Part shown: positions 42,857 through 55,104 of the stretch, piece after piece
How the letters are laid out: every line of letters begins with the position of its first letter
Position numbering within the stretch: the first letter of the stretch is position 1
NCBI GenBank assembly: GCA_012845835.1
Contig: JABAKD010000002.1
Location: 4,046,001-4,110,000 of the forward strand
Source of the DNA: Undaria pinnatifida
Taxonomy: Eukaryota > Sar > Phaeophyceae > Laminariales > Alariaceae
DNA: 64,000 bases
Reading direction: 5' to 3'
The notes under the pieces: generated by a model
Told to the model about the DNA's origin: nothing
The model's database searches: none
What the model saw: the letters and a program-made list of their open reading frames with translations, nothing else
Made by a program: the position numbers and the translations under genes

Positions 42857-45800
42857 TTACAAATCCCGGTGAAAACGAAAAATTGGACCGGCGAGTGCCG
42901 TCGTCAGGAAGTCTGCGTGTTGCTGCTCAGACTCTACGGCGACAATGTCAAACTTTCCCCTGAATACAAGCTCTCGGAGAAAGTGGTGCCTAATGTTGAT
43001 ATTTCGAGTTCGACACGCACACCGGGTTATGAGCCAGGTGCCTTGCCCCCTTATCCTCCTCAAAAACCGTGATGCATGCAGGACCAAGGCCAGGCCAAAT
43101 AAAACTCCACACGTACCGCAAGAAAATCACTTCCTTGATATGGTGTCTGCTAGTGCTACGTACTCGGCGTATGTGGTCGAAAGCGTCACGCACTTTTGAG
43201 TCCTCGAAAACCAGCACACGCATGCTCCTGCGCACATGACTGCCCCACCGGAAATCGACCTTTTGTCAGTGGCATTGTTGGCGTAGTCTGCATCCGCTTA
43301 CGCAACCAGCTCCAGTCCACTGCCTCTCTGAAAAGTAATGCCAAAATCACTCGTGAAAAAAACATACTCTAAAATGCCAACCGCTGTCTTCCAGTGTATC
43401 GCCGTGGGCGAGTTGGTGTACCTGGCTACCGCTCTCACTGCGTTCGCAATATCCGGACGTGTCCGATTGGCAAGCCACATCAAGCACTTTACCAGTTCAC
43501 CGACAGGCCAGTCGCCCTCAAGTTCAGTCGTATCGAACTCGTCAAGTTTAGGGTCCTTTTCTAACGGGTTTCTTCCACCCGAGCTAACGTCGAACTTCAA
43601 AGCTGTGTTTTCAGCGAAAGCTTGCTGCGAGATCGTTAAAGTGCCAGCATCCCAATCTCTAGAATAACGGTAGCCAGCATACCACCTTAGCTCGCAAAGG
43701 TTGTTAATCGGCACTAGGCGGGTCAAGTCTTCGCAGAATTGATCGCATCTAGCCTTCCGTCCTACTGCGAATATATCGTCCACATGAACTACGTTACTAT
43801 GGAGACAGTTCCAGACTCGACCAAGCGCAAGACACACGCGTCTGCTAGACTCTGCTCAAAACCAAGACTCTTCATGTGCGATAGAAAATGTTTGTGCCAC
43901 GATCTCGACTCTTGTGTCAAGCCGTAGAGACTGCGGTTCAAGCGTACTACCTTACCAGACATTCTCCACAACCCCGGGGCAGCCGCATAAAAACATCTTC
44001 ATCAAAGGTTTGACTGAACAAAAGCCTGCTCTGCATCGAAATGACAAAGATCCCAATCTAACTCGCAAGCAATGGCACCCAACAAGCGGATGCAGGACGC
44101 CGTAGGCGTCGGGGCAAACGTCTCAAAGAAATCGATACCATCACGCTGCCCGCAACCCCTCGCTACCAACCTCGCCTTAGCCCTGGTTGCAAAGCCAATC
44201 TCATTCGATTTTCAACCGTACACCCAATTCGCTGAAAGAACATTCACGCCGTTTGGTTGCTACATCGCACCGAAAGTACCCGCGTTCTCCAGGCCGCCAT
44301 AATCTCTCTCCATGGCCTGAATCCAGAGATCAGTATATTCGTCGGTGAGCGCTTCCGAGTACGAGTTTCGCGTCAAGAGCTCACTCACCGGGCGCGAGGG
44401 TAGGGGAGGGTTCTTGTGAGGTGGGGCTTGATGGTTCAGTACATGACCAATACCCTCCCGCGCAGCCATCAAAGACAACAGTCCATGTTGCATACCCCCC
44501 TGATTGCGCGCGATTTGCCCCCTGGTGCATCCCAGTTGAGCTACGCCGTCATTTACAGTCTGCGATCTGTCAATTCCTGGCTGGTGCGAGCAGTCTTCGC
44601 CCGCGTGCGCCCCAGTTTTTGTGGCTCGCCACCATCACCAGCTCCTGAGAGCTGATGTGACAGCGGCGACGACTGTGACTGCGGCGGCTGTGCCAGGCCT
44701 GGTGGCGCCCTTGACGTCACCAGCGACGGCTGTGCCGGCCCCGGTGACCCCCTTGACGGCACGACCGGTGAAAGCTGTGTCGCCCCCGGTGACGCCCTTG
44801 ACGGCACCGGTGACGGCAACGATGGCGTCCTTGACGTGACTGGTGACGGTTGTGCCGGCCCCGGTGACGTCCTTGACGGCACCAGTGCCAGCTCATGCCA
44901 TACCTCCCCGTCTTCCGGGGGCATCCGCGCCTCTCACAAACTCGGCCCAGGTGACGGGGTGTCCTTGCGCCCCATGCCGCAGGCATCAACACAGCAAAGG
45001 CTTCCTGCGGATGCTCCCAAGTAACATCGCGGGTGTACGACCGGCGGCCGGACACAAGCAACACCTTGCAACAGTCCCTCGGGTGGTTGCTGCCGCTGTT
45101 CAAGAAAAAGCAAACCTGTGCCTTCGGCTCAGATTTCAGCGTCCGCTTCACATGGTGAAAGCCTGGCTTGAGAAAGGGGAGCAGTCGCGGTAACGGTGCC
45201 CTACCGTACAACTTTTGGTAAGGCGACAACATGCCCGGCCTGTCGCTCACCCTCGCCGACACGTTGCTGGCATCACTCGCGTGCACGCACGCTTCCGCCC
45301 ATAGACTGCCTGTCGGCGGCAGAGGCACGGCGCCAAACAGGCGGGGAGCCTCCAGGCAGGACGCCATCGCGGCCTCTAAGACTGGGCAATCCTGCGCTCG
45401 ACCACGCCGTCGTACTTTGGAGAGTCTACTGGCGTGTATTCTCGGCCGATACGGTGATGGTCTAGCAGCGTCACGAACTCACCCTTAGCGAATTCAGTAC
45501 CGTTGTCTGAGCGCAGGCACTCCACAATGGATGGGGTGCCCTGTGCCCGAATGTCAGCCAGAAAACCAGCCAAAACAGCGGGCACGTCGGACGTCTCCTT
45601 GAGGAAGTAAGTCCATCCAAACCGAGAAAAATCGTCCACAATTATCATTAGGTAGTGGTGACCACCAGATGACGCGGGGCGCTTTCCGGGCAGGTCTACA
45701 AACAGACGCTCAAAGGGTTTGGTCGAGCGACTGTTGGTGGATCTCGGAACAGGCATCCTTCTACCTTGCCTTCGGAACACCCAGCACAAGGGGCCAACTC

Positions 45801-46330
45801 TCCTACCACTTCTACACCATGTTAGCGCGCCGTCTCGCGTACGGTTTCAGCATGTTAGTGGGCTAGCGCAACGTGCAGATCGTTAATATCGATTCGTTGC
45901 TGCTTGCCAGGGACCAATACTGCGTTAACCATGGGGGGGTCGGTGATCCTAGTTGTGGGGCAGTATGAGCCAGCCTCTCTGCGTACGAACGAAACACTCC
46001 CGCCAAGCATGTGAACCCCCTTGGCGTCCATGGTCACACGGCACTTTGACATCACAACGTGCAATGAGAACAAGTTAAACTGGACTCCAGGCACGTATGC
46101 CACGTTCGTCAGCCGTACATGCGTGTCACCACCCTGGCAGTGCATCAACAGATACAACTTGACAAAGCACTCGACGCCCATCATCGTCATGCCACCCATC
46201 ACTAACCTCTCCTTAACTACCGGAGGGGGCTTACAGTCAAACATCCCAGTGGGGTCCCCCGTGACATGATACGAAGCACCAGAGGCGGCAACCCACTCAT
46301 CTCTACCGCTACGCCCCAGAAATGCAACGG
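42857..46330 (-). pseudogene. pol: pol region of copia B
   Basis: The protease motif reads DEWVAASGASYHVTGD, with the catalytic Asp replaced by Ala. The pre-integrase region follows (VLVPGKQQRIDINDLHVALAH). Integrase has FVDLPGK, IIVDDFSRFGW, RSDNGTEF and YDGVVERRIA, giving the D, D, E set. A Ser/Pro linker contains a 42-bp coding minisatellite. RT is split over frames, with GKVVRLNRSLYGL and an apparently intact VVHVDDIF box. RNase H has AYADYANNATDKRS and QQHADFLTTALAG. Stops and frameshifts occur throughout, so the element is inactive. Confidence 0.88.
44688..44890 (-). repeat. 42-bp coding minisatellite in copia B pol
   Basis: About five units built around GTGCCGGCCCCGGTGACG and CCTTGACGGCACC on the plus strand, one shortened to about 33 bp. 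All lengths are multiples of three, so the linker frame is kept as Ser/Pro/Ala repeats such as SRASPGATQLSPV. Confidence 0.75.
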
Positions 46331-46985
46331 GGCGGCTATTTCATTTCGGAGGGGTATTGGATTGGTTGAGCAGTCTGCGCAGTGAGAACGTGTGGGTCGT
46401 CAGACGTGCTACTGCTATGCGTGAACTCCGCTGCCCCTTGAGAGTCATACGGGGAGTCGACGGTCGAGGAGGCGTATGGTGCTGGTGTTGCGGCAACGTA
46501 CTGCGGAGCATAGCTAGTCGGAGCGTAGCCACCAGCTCCATAGGGTTCATGGTTTGCTCCGGCCTGCCAACTTCCGTCGTATGATGCTGAGGGGGGGCTA
46601 AACGATGCAACGTTGGCGCCAAAATAACCTGAGCTAGGTGATAATTCTGCGCGACGTGTGCGTGTGTGTGCGCAGTGCATTGAGCGGCATAATGCCCCGG
46701 TCGCAGACACTTGAAGCAGCTATCGGGGTACATTTACGTGGCGGCCAAGATCCTGCCAGTGGCGGAGGTCTCGGTTGTAGCACACCAGGCGGAGGTTGAA
46801 CTGGTACATATCCCATCGTGGGTACATCACCAGCGTTCCCAAAAGCGGCCAACCTCGAGTGATCCCAACGCCACTGCCCATATACCGGATCTAAACGGTA
46901 CGTTGGGCCCACTACACCGCCACCACCACTTTGGTGCTGCCGCTGCCGCTGCTGCTTCTGCTGCTGCTGGTGCGGCGGCTGCTGC

Positions 46986-47018
<33 letters not shown>

Positions 47019-48060
47019 AGCAGCTGCAGCTGCTGCTGTTGCGACTGCTGCTGTTTCTGTCTGTTTTTCTGTTTTCCTTTCGAGTTCCTCCCCATCCCAT
47101 TGCCCCCTGCACCGGCTGGTTGTGCACCGCCGGCGTAGAGAGCATGGGGGTCATCTCCCTTCGACTGACCCTTACCCCTTCCAACATTCTGCTTGTGCGA
47201 CATGAACGCGTTTCTTACGGCCTCTTCTATGTTGGAACGAGTTAGGCCAGGGCTGGACAACAAGATTTTCTTCTCCACCTCGTAAGGCGCTGAGAGGTTC
47301 TAGACAATATGCACATTGGCGTCAGCATCATCCTTTGTTCCCCTTAGCATTGCAAGCTTTTGCACGGTCTTGTCGATGCGGCTCAAGTATTCTACAGGGT
47401 CTTCACCCTTTGTCATTGAGTTGGAGTCGAACTCCTGCGCTACCCTTCGTTTTTCCATTATTGTCTTTGGAGCATAAAATTCGGTCATGACTTTCCACGC
47501 TCCGCTAGGTGATTTGGTCTCTAGCATCCTGGTTGAACACGGGGGGTCAGAGTCCAAAGCTTCCAGCAAAAACTCCCAAGCTATTCTAGCATACATGATT
47601 GTCGAAGCCGAGTGCCTCAACAGCAAGTCCTCATTCGTGCGGGAGTCATCCGCTTCTCTAACAGGGTTGGGTGTCTCTCTGTAGGCATCCCTGCACACTT
47701 TTATACTAGTGAACGATGTAAATTTCTCTTTCCACAGGGGCCACGTGTCCCTCTTACTATTAAACTTAGGGGGACGGTTGCTACCAAAATACCCGCCCTG
47801 ATGGGCCAGACCGTGCACAACAGGCGCAACCGACGGGGAAGAAGCTGAGACCTCGCGTACCTCAGCTCCCGGTGTGGCTCCTTCCAGAAGAACCACTCTC
47901 CTCTGCAAGTCTGCCAGCTGCTCCAAAAGGGCGGGTGTAATCCCGCCGCTGCTCCATTGGGCTTCACTCGAATCGGTGTCCCCTATGGCTCCGGCTGATT
48001 TCTCCAGCTAGCTCTCTTCCGCAGAAAAGCCCACGTCACTCAACACCCTTTCTTTGCTTC
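46331..48060 (-). pseudogene. gag: gag of copia B with poly-Gln tract
   Basis: The core gag region lies at 47,300-47,926 and includes PLWKEKFTSFTSIKVC, GAWKVMTEFYAPKTIMEK and VEYLSRIDKTVQKL. An in-frame TAG follows VHIV at 47,300-47,302, after which the same frame continues NLSAPYEVEKKILL. Next comes a long Gln stretch (about 46,960-47,060, CAG/CAA codons), then after a frameshift a canonical zinc knuckle, CFKCLRPGHYAAQC (about 46,677-46,718), the CX2CX4HX4C form that A and C have lost. The TAG lies before the position of the UGA shared by A and C, so it is an independent lesion. Confidence 0.85.
46960..47060 (-). repeat. CAG/CTG trinucleotide tract (poly-Gln in gag)
   Basis: CTG-rich on the plus strand with few interruptions, read as Gln in the gag frame. 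The same DNA gives Leu or Ala runs in other frames, which are artefacts. Confidence 0.9.
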
Positions 48061-48100
48061 TAACAGGGATAGTACCCCGTACGGTGCGCGATAATTACCG

Positions 48101-49016
48101 TGTCTATATATCCCTGGGAAGCGTAGAGGACTTACCCGTTGAGCTGGCAATAGTGGGGTGGTGGAGTCACCGGTATGAAGACAAATATGAGACGTACACT
48201 TTCCAAAACCGTCACATTTATCCCCTCAAAATGATGCATAGTTTCCACGCACAGATTGAGCTGCCCCACACGCCCCTCCCCCGCCCCAACCCCCCCCCCC
48301 CCCCTATGATAAACTAGTGCGTTTTTTTTTTTTTTTTTTCCTAAAACCCTCAGATTTATTCTCTTGAAAGGATTTATAGCTTACACGCACAAACTGCCCG
48401 CCCGTCCGCCCTCCCCCCCCTTCCCCCCCCCCCCCTCCAACCCTGGTCGCTTTTGATCAAAACCAGGCCCCCACGTCCTTCAAAACTCCTCACCGGTTAT
48501 CCCACTTACAGGATTCAATTTATAAACGGATACATTTCCCTCTACAGCTGTCAGATTTTGTCCTCCTCAGAAACGGGTTTTATAGTTTCCGCGCACAGAC
48601 TGACTAACATCACCCTGTTGACCCTGATAGCTACACTGTAGTTGTAAGGGGAGTCGCCGACCTATGTCCTGAATGAGGACACAAAACTCGTAATACGCGC
48701 GAACGGAGTATCACACAAAGCTTGCAAAGATGAGTTTCGACAAAATCTTCGATCTCACAGCTGGAGTGTATTTTCATTTTTTGTAATATATTACGTTGCT
48801 CCTAGCCAAGGCGCATCGTGGAGAGGAGAAGACTCACTCGGTAGAAGGAGCACAACGAGGAGCACAACGAGGGGCACAACGAGGAGTGACGGCAAAATAC
48901 CCAAAATCATTCCACAGTCCCGATATACCGCTACGATGTAGCCAAGTTATCACTGGAAACCCCTACAATACTAAACCGTCATCATATCCGCATCGTATCC
49001 AAGCATACAAACAACA
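48101..49016 (-). repeat. 5' LTR of copia B (interrupted by family G)
   Basis: The flanking parts 48,101-48,198 and 48,787-49,016 together equal the 330-bp LTR at the other end. The inner boundary TGTCTATATATCCC corresponds to TGTTTGTTGATCCC of the partner. Confidence 0.92.
48199..48786 (-). repeat. Family G copy inserted in the LTR (588 bp)
   Basis: The LTR partner reads GACGTACATATATATTACG where this one has GACGTACA, the insert, then TATATTACG. The insert begins in the middle of a module (CTTTCCAAAACCGTCACATT) and ends at the normal AT-rich terminus after CACAGCTGGAGTGTATTT, so it is truncated at one end. It carries modules separated by C runs and by about 20 T at 48,321-48,340. Confidence 0.88.
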
Positions 49017-49021
49017 GGTGC

Positions 49022-50436
49022 CCATTCGGGATGCGGGTAACATCGTGAAATCCCGGGGACGTCGCAAGGCGGATAGGGTAACGCCGGTGACACAGGAATA
49101 AATAGTTTCCTACCCATAACGGTGTACGCGTACTCACCACGTAGATAGACCCCACTGCTCTTCATAAAGGAAACGTGTGTCATGATCTAGTGCACATTGC
49201 TCCAAAGAAATTAGAAGTCCTGCAGTACTCAGCGGGGAAGAGTGTGATAGGGGTGGGTGCCCGTTGAACTGATGTACAGGGGGTGCTGCTGCGTGCCGTA
49301 CGTGGAATAGTGTGTTCGCGCTTGGTGGCAATGAGTAGGGTTGACCAGCCAATTTCAGTCGCACTTGGATGTTGTACAGTAATTATTGATTGGCGGCATC
49401 AATTTCGATATGTGCCCCGTACGTAGTAGGATTTTCCATGATTTGGAGGTAGTGTTCAACGCTTTGGTACTGTGTTTGAGGGGAGGAACGAAACCTTTTT
49501 TAAGGTGCTCCTCGTTTATCACCGTAGAAAGTAGAGTTGGATCGATGGTGTTCCCGCCTGAACCCTCCGCTACTCGATGAATGTGGTCAGAAGTGTGTGT
49601 GTATGACATGGGTGTACGACTGTGGCAACTGACCCAGAACCGATCCACCCACGCAATCAGATGGCGGCGGTCCTGGGGGCGTGGCGAACGTTGAAATAAA
49701 ATTGTACCCGAGAACGCTGAAATAGAGTTATACTCGATTTTGGGCACAACAACACCGTGTATATACCCGAGTTTGGCTATCGCTATTAAGGAGTAATATA
49801 CCCTTGAACCCTACTTCTGCACAAAACAATACAATTGGTCTAGTCGACACTCGCGTGCATGTTGTGCGCTCGCGATGCATGCCACCCTTGCCACGCCCGG
49901 CGCCATCTTCCAAGATTTCCCCGCATTTTTTCCCTGTGAGGTCTGTCTCCCGCGCAGAGAGAGATGCAAGCCGTGCCCTGCGGCGCTCGTTCCAACACTC
50001 CGGTGCGCCCGGCCCCTACCAGCGTCCTCCTGCAGGTATTCGCTCTGTCCGTAAATATAATACCGAGATGTTTTTTTGTTGGAGTAAAAACGGCCGTTAC
50101 AATCGGACACGTCCAGTTATCACTGCAAGAGAAACATGAACACACCGGGTCAACCACGCCCACAGACGCTTTCGCTCCCGCCTCGACGAGCGGCAGAGCG
50201 ACGGTTTGCCCTTGTCTGCACCCCTCCACACGCACCCACGTCGAGATCCGGGGCCGAAACGGCTCAGGGCGGCGAGCTCCCAAACCCGACACTAATCCGA
50301 ACTGAATAAAATATGGACGTACATCAACGACAACAACATCAAATACAACAATGACACCGACACCACCGACCGAAGATTTGTGTTTTATATATACTTCGAA
50401 GTATGCAGATACTATATATACTCCCTGTTTTTCCCC
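49022..50436. other. No gene recognised
   Basis: About 1.4 kb with frames up to 206 codons on the minus strand near 49,840-50,460, overlapped by other frames on both strands. No motif is recognised, and the frame runs into a family G element. Near 50,325-50,365 a CAACAACATCAA-type patch resembles the family K tail. Confidence 0.35.
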
Positions 50437-51030
50437 GTCCCTCTTGCATAAACGCCGCACCCAATATACAAATCTGCCAGAGTATTAAACACTTCTACGC
50501 ACATGATCTCACCCCATTATCTTTGTAGGGATATCCATGCCGCTGCTGCAATTCACCTCCTCTCCCCCCAACGCCCCCTTCTTCCTCACCATCCGCACCA
50601 TCGCCTAGACCTAGCACCACGCGTACACCAAACGCCTACATCTATGGGACCTAAGTATGATGTTTAAAAACCCTCCCCCCCCCCACCCTCTAACGCTCCG
50701 CCCTCTCCTCACGGGTTGTACGAACTAAAGGATATGATATATAGTTTCCACGCACAGATTGAGCTGCCCCGCCCGCCCGCCCGCCCGTCTTCCCCCCGCC
50801 CCCCCTCTTGATGAAACCCAGGCCCCCACGTCCTTAAAAACTCTGCCCTCCCCTCACCAGATATTCGACTAATAGAGTTCACTTGATAATCTGATGCATT
50901 TCCTTCTACAGCTGTCAGACTATGTCCCCCTCAATAACGGGCTTTATAGTTTCCGCGCACAGACTGACTTACATCACCCTGATGATCCTGATAGCGACAC
51001 TGTAGCTGAAAGAGGAGTCGCCGACCTATA
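50437..51030 (-). repeat. Family G copy, internally shortened
   Basis: It has the blocks AAACGCCGCACCCAATAT, CCATCGCCTAGACCTAGCAC, TTTCCACGCACAGATTGAGC and TTTCCGCGCACAGACTGAC in order. It stops at GCCGACCTATATCCTC without reaching the AT-rich end. Confidence 0.75.
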
Positions 51031-51107
51031 TCCTCTGGAACGACTATAATATGTACACGGTGGCGGCGATGTTCAGACGTGGCCCGCATTTGAGAAATAC
51101 CCAGTAG

Positions 51108-51328
51108 TCTGCTATATTATAGAAATTGAAATACACTCCAACCAGCTGTGAGATCGAATATTATGTCGAAACTCATCTTTGCAAGCTGTGTGTGACACTC
51201 CGATCGCGCGTATTACGGGTTGTGTGTCCTCATTAGGGATATAGGTCGGCGACTCCCCTTACAACTACAGTGTAGCTATAAGGGTCAACAGGGTGATATT
51301 AGGCAGTCTGTGCGCGGAAACTATGAGT
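51108..51328 (+). repeat. Family G fragment, plus orientation
   Basis: It begins TATATTATAGAAATTGAAAT and continues through the first conserved block to GCGCGGAAACTATGAG. It stands between two minus-orientation copies. Confidence 0.75.
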
Positions 51329-51435
51329 ATAACGGGCATCTGCACTTATCACGCAGGTAGAATATTTTTCTCGCATCCGCCTCTCTTTCCTTCTCCCGTC
51401 CCGCCACCCACCACACACGTAGTTTCCTCCCCCGC

Positions 51436-52020
51436 GGCTCCACCTAGAATCAAAATCCACCAGAATAACAAACACTGCCCGACGGGTGTTATAACCTCTT
51501 GACCTTTCGAGCCATCTATGAAATAGGTCCGATTAATTTCAATATGTGGTCTTCAAGTTCAAATTTGCCTCCACCCGCCCCCTCATTCACCGCCACCGCC
51601 ACCATGGCCTAGACGTGCCATCACGCATACAGTGAACTCAAATGCATTTACGCGACCGAAACATGTTAGAACCCCCCCTCCCCCCCCCCCCCCCCCCCCG
51701 CCCCCGCCTCCCTGGAAACCCCGCCCTCCCGCATCCCCGATTTATACGACCTACTGGATACACACGACAAAGTGATATAGTCCACGGCCGTCAGTCTTTT
51801 TTGCTCTCAAAAACTGGTTTTGTAGTTTTCGTGCACAGATTGATCGCCATCACCCTGTTGACCGTGACACAGGCTAGTTGTAAGGGGGGCGCCGACCTAT
51901 GTCTTGAATGAGGACACGCACACAGTTATACGAGCAATCAGAGTATCTCACACACAGCTTGCAAAGGGGAGTTTCGACGCAATCTTGGATCTAGTAGAGG
52001 AGGTGTACTTTAACAAGTAT
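51436..52020 (-). repeat. Family G copy, diverged
   Basis: CAGAATAACAAACACTGCC, GGCCTAGACGTGCCATCACG, a run of about 20 C at 51,680-51,699 and the block TTGATCGCCATCACCCTG are recognisable, but differences from the other copies are more numerous. Confidence 0.65.
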
Positions 52021-52269
52021 TGAATATATCCAGGCTCCGTTTGATAAAAGCTGAGCTCGAACGTTTTGCGAGAACTACAGGTCGCAAACTGGGCAACAAA
52101 ACCTGCAACAGCCATACAAAAAACGGCATTGATCGCAACCCAAGTGCAAGAACCCTTGTCGGGAAGGGTGCGGATATAACTTTGAACATCGCTATTTTTG
52201 TTCGTTGTTGGCCCTAGCTCGTGTTGGGTACACGGCAGTTTGCACGTTCAGCAGGATCTTTCTTTGTGG

Positions 52270-53850
52270 TCTTGGAAGGCAATTAAGCTCCGCTCAAAGA
52301 CAACGGCTGAAAAATTCCTTGTGTGCTTGTATCAAACATTGGAGCCCGATTTCAGTGTCAAACGCTCGATTCCTTACTCTTGCCGGTATTTCCGGCGGCT
52401 TAAGAGCTACTTTTCGGTTAGAATTGATGATGCAACGGGGTTTTTACGACGGTCGACCAAAAATGATGGCGTCTAAATAGCGTCATGCAGTGATGGTAAC
52501 TCGACAATGACGTCACGTCTCCGGTGTGTGTATGCCTGTGACGGGCCGCTGGGGCCGACTACAAGATGACCGTGGCCATTCTTTTCCTTTGCCGACATTT
52601 TTCTCGGTTTCGGCTCTTCTTTTTTCCTGCAACTTACGACAAAGGCGTTTATTATCACGGTTGACCAAAACTCTTTGGTGTTTAAAAATCAACATGTATC
52701 CCTGTGAACTCGACGATTGCGTCCAACCTTTAGCGTGCACGCTTGTATCAAGTCTGGGAGCCCGGTTGCAACATGACACGCGTGCGCGATTCCTCACACT
52801 TGCCGAAATATTTCTCGGCGTGTAAGAGCATTTTTTGCTTACTACTCACGACAACGGGGTTGTCACGATAATTTACTACCAAGGTCGGCGATAATATGGA
52901 TTCATGTATCCCCGTGCAATCGACCGTACGGTTAGACCACCACCGTGCATGCTTGTATCGTGCTGAAAAGCCTGAAAGCAACGTAAGACGCGCGATTACT
53001 TACCCTTGCTGACATTTCTCATGGCGTAGGAGATTTTTCCTCAACTCACGAGGACGGGGCGATTAGGACAATTGAACATCAACGTTGGCGGAATTTTATC
53101 TTCGTGCATCCCCTATGCTCTCGACAATGACATCAAACCTCCGGCGTGTACGCTTGTGTTGAGCCGCGGAGGCCGATTGCAGCAATGCACGCGCGATTCC
53201 TTATCCTTGCCGACTTTTGTCGCCGCGTCGGAGATTTGTTTGGCATATAACTCACGACACGCCGGGGTTTTATTACGACGATTGACCTTAATATTTTGAG
53301 TATTTATTGGGTCATGTGTCCCTGTGTACCCGACAACTACGTCTAGGCTCCGGCGTGCACGCTTGTGTCGAGTCAAGGCGACTGATCGCAGCATGGAACG
53401 TTCGCGATTCCTTGCACTTGCTGACCTTTATCTCGGGACGAGGGAGCTCTTTTCTGGTTGAGGTCACAAGACCGGGGTTATTACGTCGACTGACCACCAA
53501 CGTCGGCGATAATACGACTTCATGTATCCCCATGCATTCGACAGTACCGTCAAACCACCGCCGTGCACGCTTGTATCGATTCGAAGAGATCGATTTAAGC
53601 ATGACACGCGCGATTCCTTTCACCCGCCGATGTTTATATCGGCATCGAAGCTTTTTCCGCTTGTAACTCACGACAACGGGATTATTACGACGATTCGTGG
53701 CCAACGTTAGCAGCACTTGATGTTTACATATCCCTATACACCAGGCAATAGCGCCAAACTTGCGGCGTACACGCTTTTATTGAGGCGAAAAGCCCGACTG
53801 CACCATGACACGCGTGATTCCGTACCCTTGCCGATATTGATCTCGTCAAA
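52270..53850 (+). repeat. Satellite S207, block 1 (about 8 units)
   Basis: Tandem units of about 200-210 bp. The anchor TGTATCCC or a variant lies at about 52,488, 52,695, 52,905, 53,106, 53,315, 53,524 and 53,728. Each unit holds ACTCGACAATG-, CGTGCACGCTTGTATCGA-, GACACGCGCGATTCCTT-, TTGCCGACATTT- and AACTCACGA-like words. Unit-to-unit divergence is considerable. It has no coding logic. Confidence 0.9.
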
Positions 53851-55104
53851 GGGGTGCACGATGATCATTTCCCTTGACCCACACGCCCCTTTTTCTTTTT
53901 GGGCCGGCCGAGGAAGGGGGGGGGAGGGACGACTCACGTATACTACTTATAAGCAACCGCTCGCCAACACTATTTCCTAGATAAACACAACAAATTACTT
54001 GACGCTGACCCTTCTGTGACTCGAAGTTTTTTTTTCTGATCACAAAAAACATCAATTCTCGTATCTCTTACCGGACAGACCGGTCTGTTCAGCTCGGGAA
54101 TGAAAAAAGACATACCCGAACATGAACGCAGCGCGTTGTATAGTACAGCCACGCACGCACACACGCACACCTGGCACAACACCCCTCGGCCTTCAGGTGT
54201 ACGCCGGTAGGCGCATGGAGCCTGCACGCCGCCGGGGGTCCTCAGTTGTGAGATCTTGCGCCTTCCCAAGGCCCGCGGCTGTCTAGGGCGTTTTCAGAGA
54301 ACTTCAGAAGTACGCTTTTCCCGCAGGGCATTTCGACCCTAATTTGTGATCATTTTTTGTTTTTTGTGATCATTTGTACATACTGAATTTTGGCTGCTAT
54401 GAGGGCGTGGGACCACCCGGCCAAGGTAAAAATTGCATCGAGCGAACTATAGCGGTGATGTTCTAAGGGCCGAGAGACATTTCTAGTTTAAGGACCGACG
54501 TCCCCAGAGTGTTACCGGGAAGCGACACGGCCACGGTGCGAGTTTAGCTGAGGGCTGCACTTCTACGGACCCAAAAAGTCTCTTCTTTTTGGGCGAAGAA
54601 ACGCGCCTCGTCTGCTGTGCGGACCCAACTTTTTGTGAAAATCTCGGCGCGGGCGCTGGCTGCTCCACTAGCGGACTGCGAAGAGCCTAGTCCCAGAGGG
54701 GTTAAACTGGGTGCTAGACAAGTCACTTCATCATTGATCAGAGTCAGAGATGAAAGAACCGGCCCACGGCTTTGGACAACTCTGTATAATAGGCGAAAAC
54801 GAAAAATTGCCTAATTCAACCTGATCATACAATCCGGCAGTCTCGGCAACGTATGTCAGGCACATGACTCGAGTTCAGTACACCACGGGGCTATGCTTAA
54901 AAAGCCAGAGAGGCTCCCAAGCTACTGCTGTAAACCAGATGTTCAAACAATTCAACCTTCAACGCGGCGCAATGCGGCGTGACCGTTCTATTTAAACCGT
55001 CGAAAAAGTATCTTACTTTTAATTTGTTGGTCCTTTTCCTGCCTGCGGGCTCCATTCCAGTAGATTCTGGATTTTGGGATATAAACAACTCTAAGCAGTT
55101 GACA
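53851..55104. other. Stretch between satellite and family G, no gene recognised
   Basis: It begins with GGGCCGGCCGAGGAAGG at 53,901 followed by a G run. The rest shows short frames only. Confidence 0.4.

Larger units (their letters stand above)
41486..49016 (-). mobile_element. Ty1/copia LTR retrotransposon B (decayed)
   Basis: GGTGC stands on both outer sides (41,481-41,485 and 49,017-49,021), a perfect 5-bp target duplication. Direct LTRs lie at 41,486-41,815 and 48,101-49,016, the latter enlarged by a family G insertion. On the minus strand gag, protease, integrase, RT and RNase H follow in copia order. AGCAGGGAGGC, a polypurine tract, precedes the 3' LTR. Between RNase H and the 3' LTR lies about 1 kb of additional sequence. 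It belongs to a different lineage from A and C by LTR and protein sequence. Confidence 0.95.

Noticed and set aside
46931-47245. Plus-strand poly-Leu/Ala ORFs
   Set aside because: They are the complement of the poly-Gln tract of the minus-strand gag of copia B.
41421-49031. 14-15-bp inverted match (CCCGAATGGGTGCC / GGTGCCCATTCGGG) around copia B
   Set aside because: It overlaps the target duplication on one side only and does not extend, so it is probably chance.
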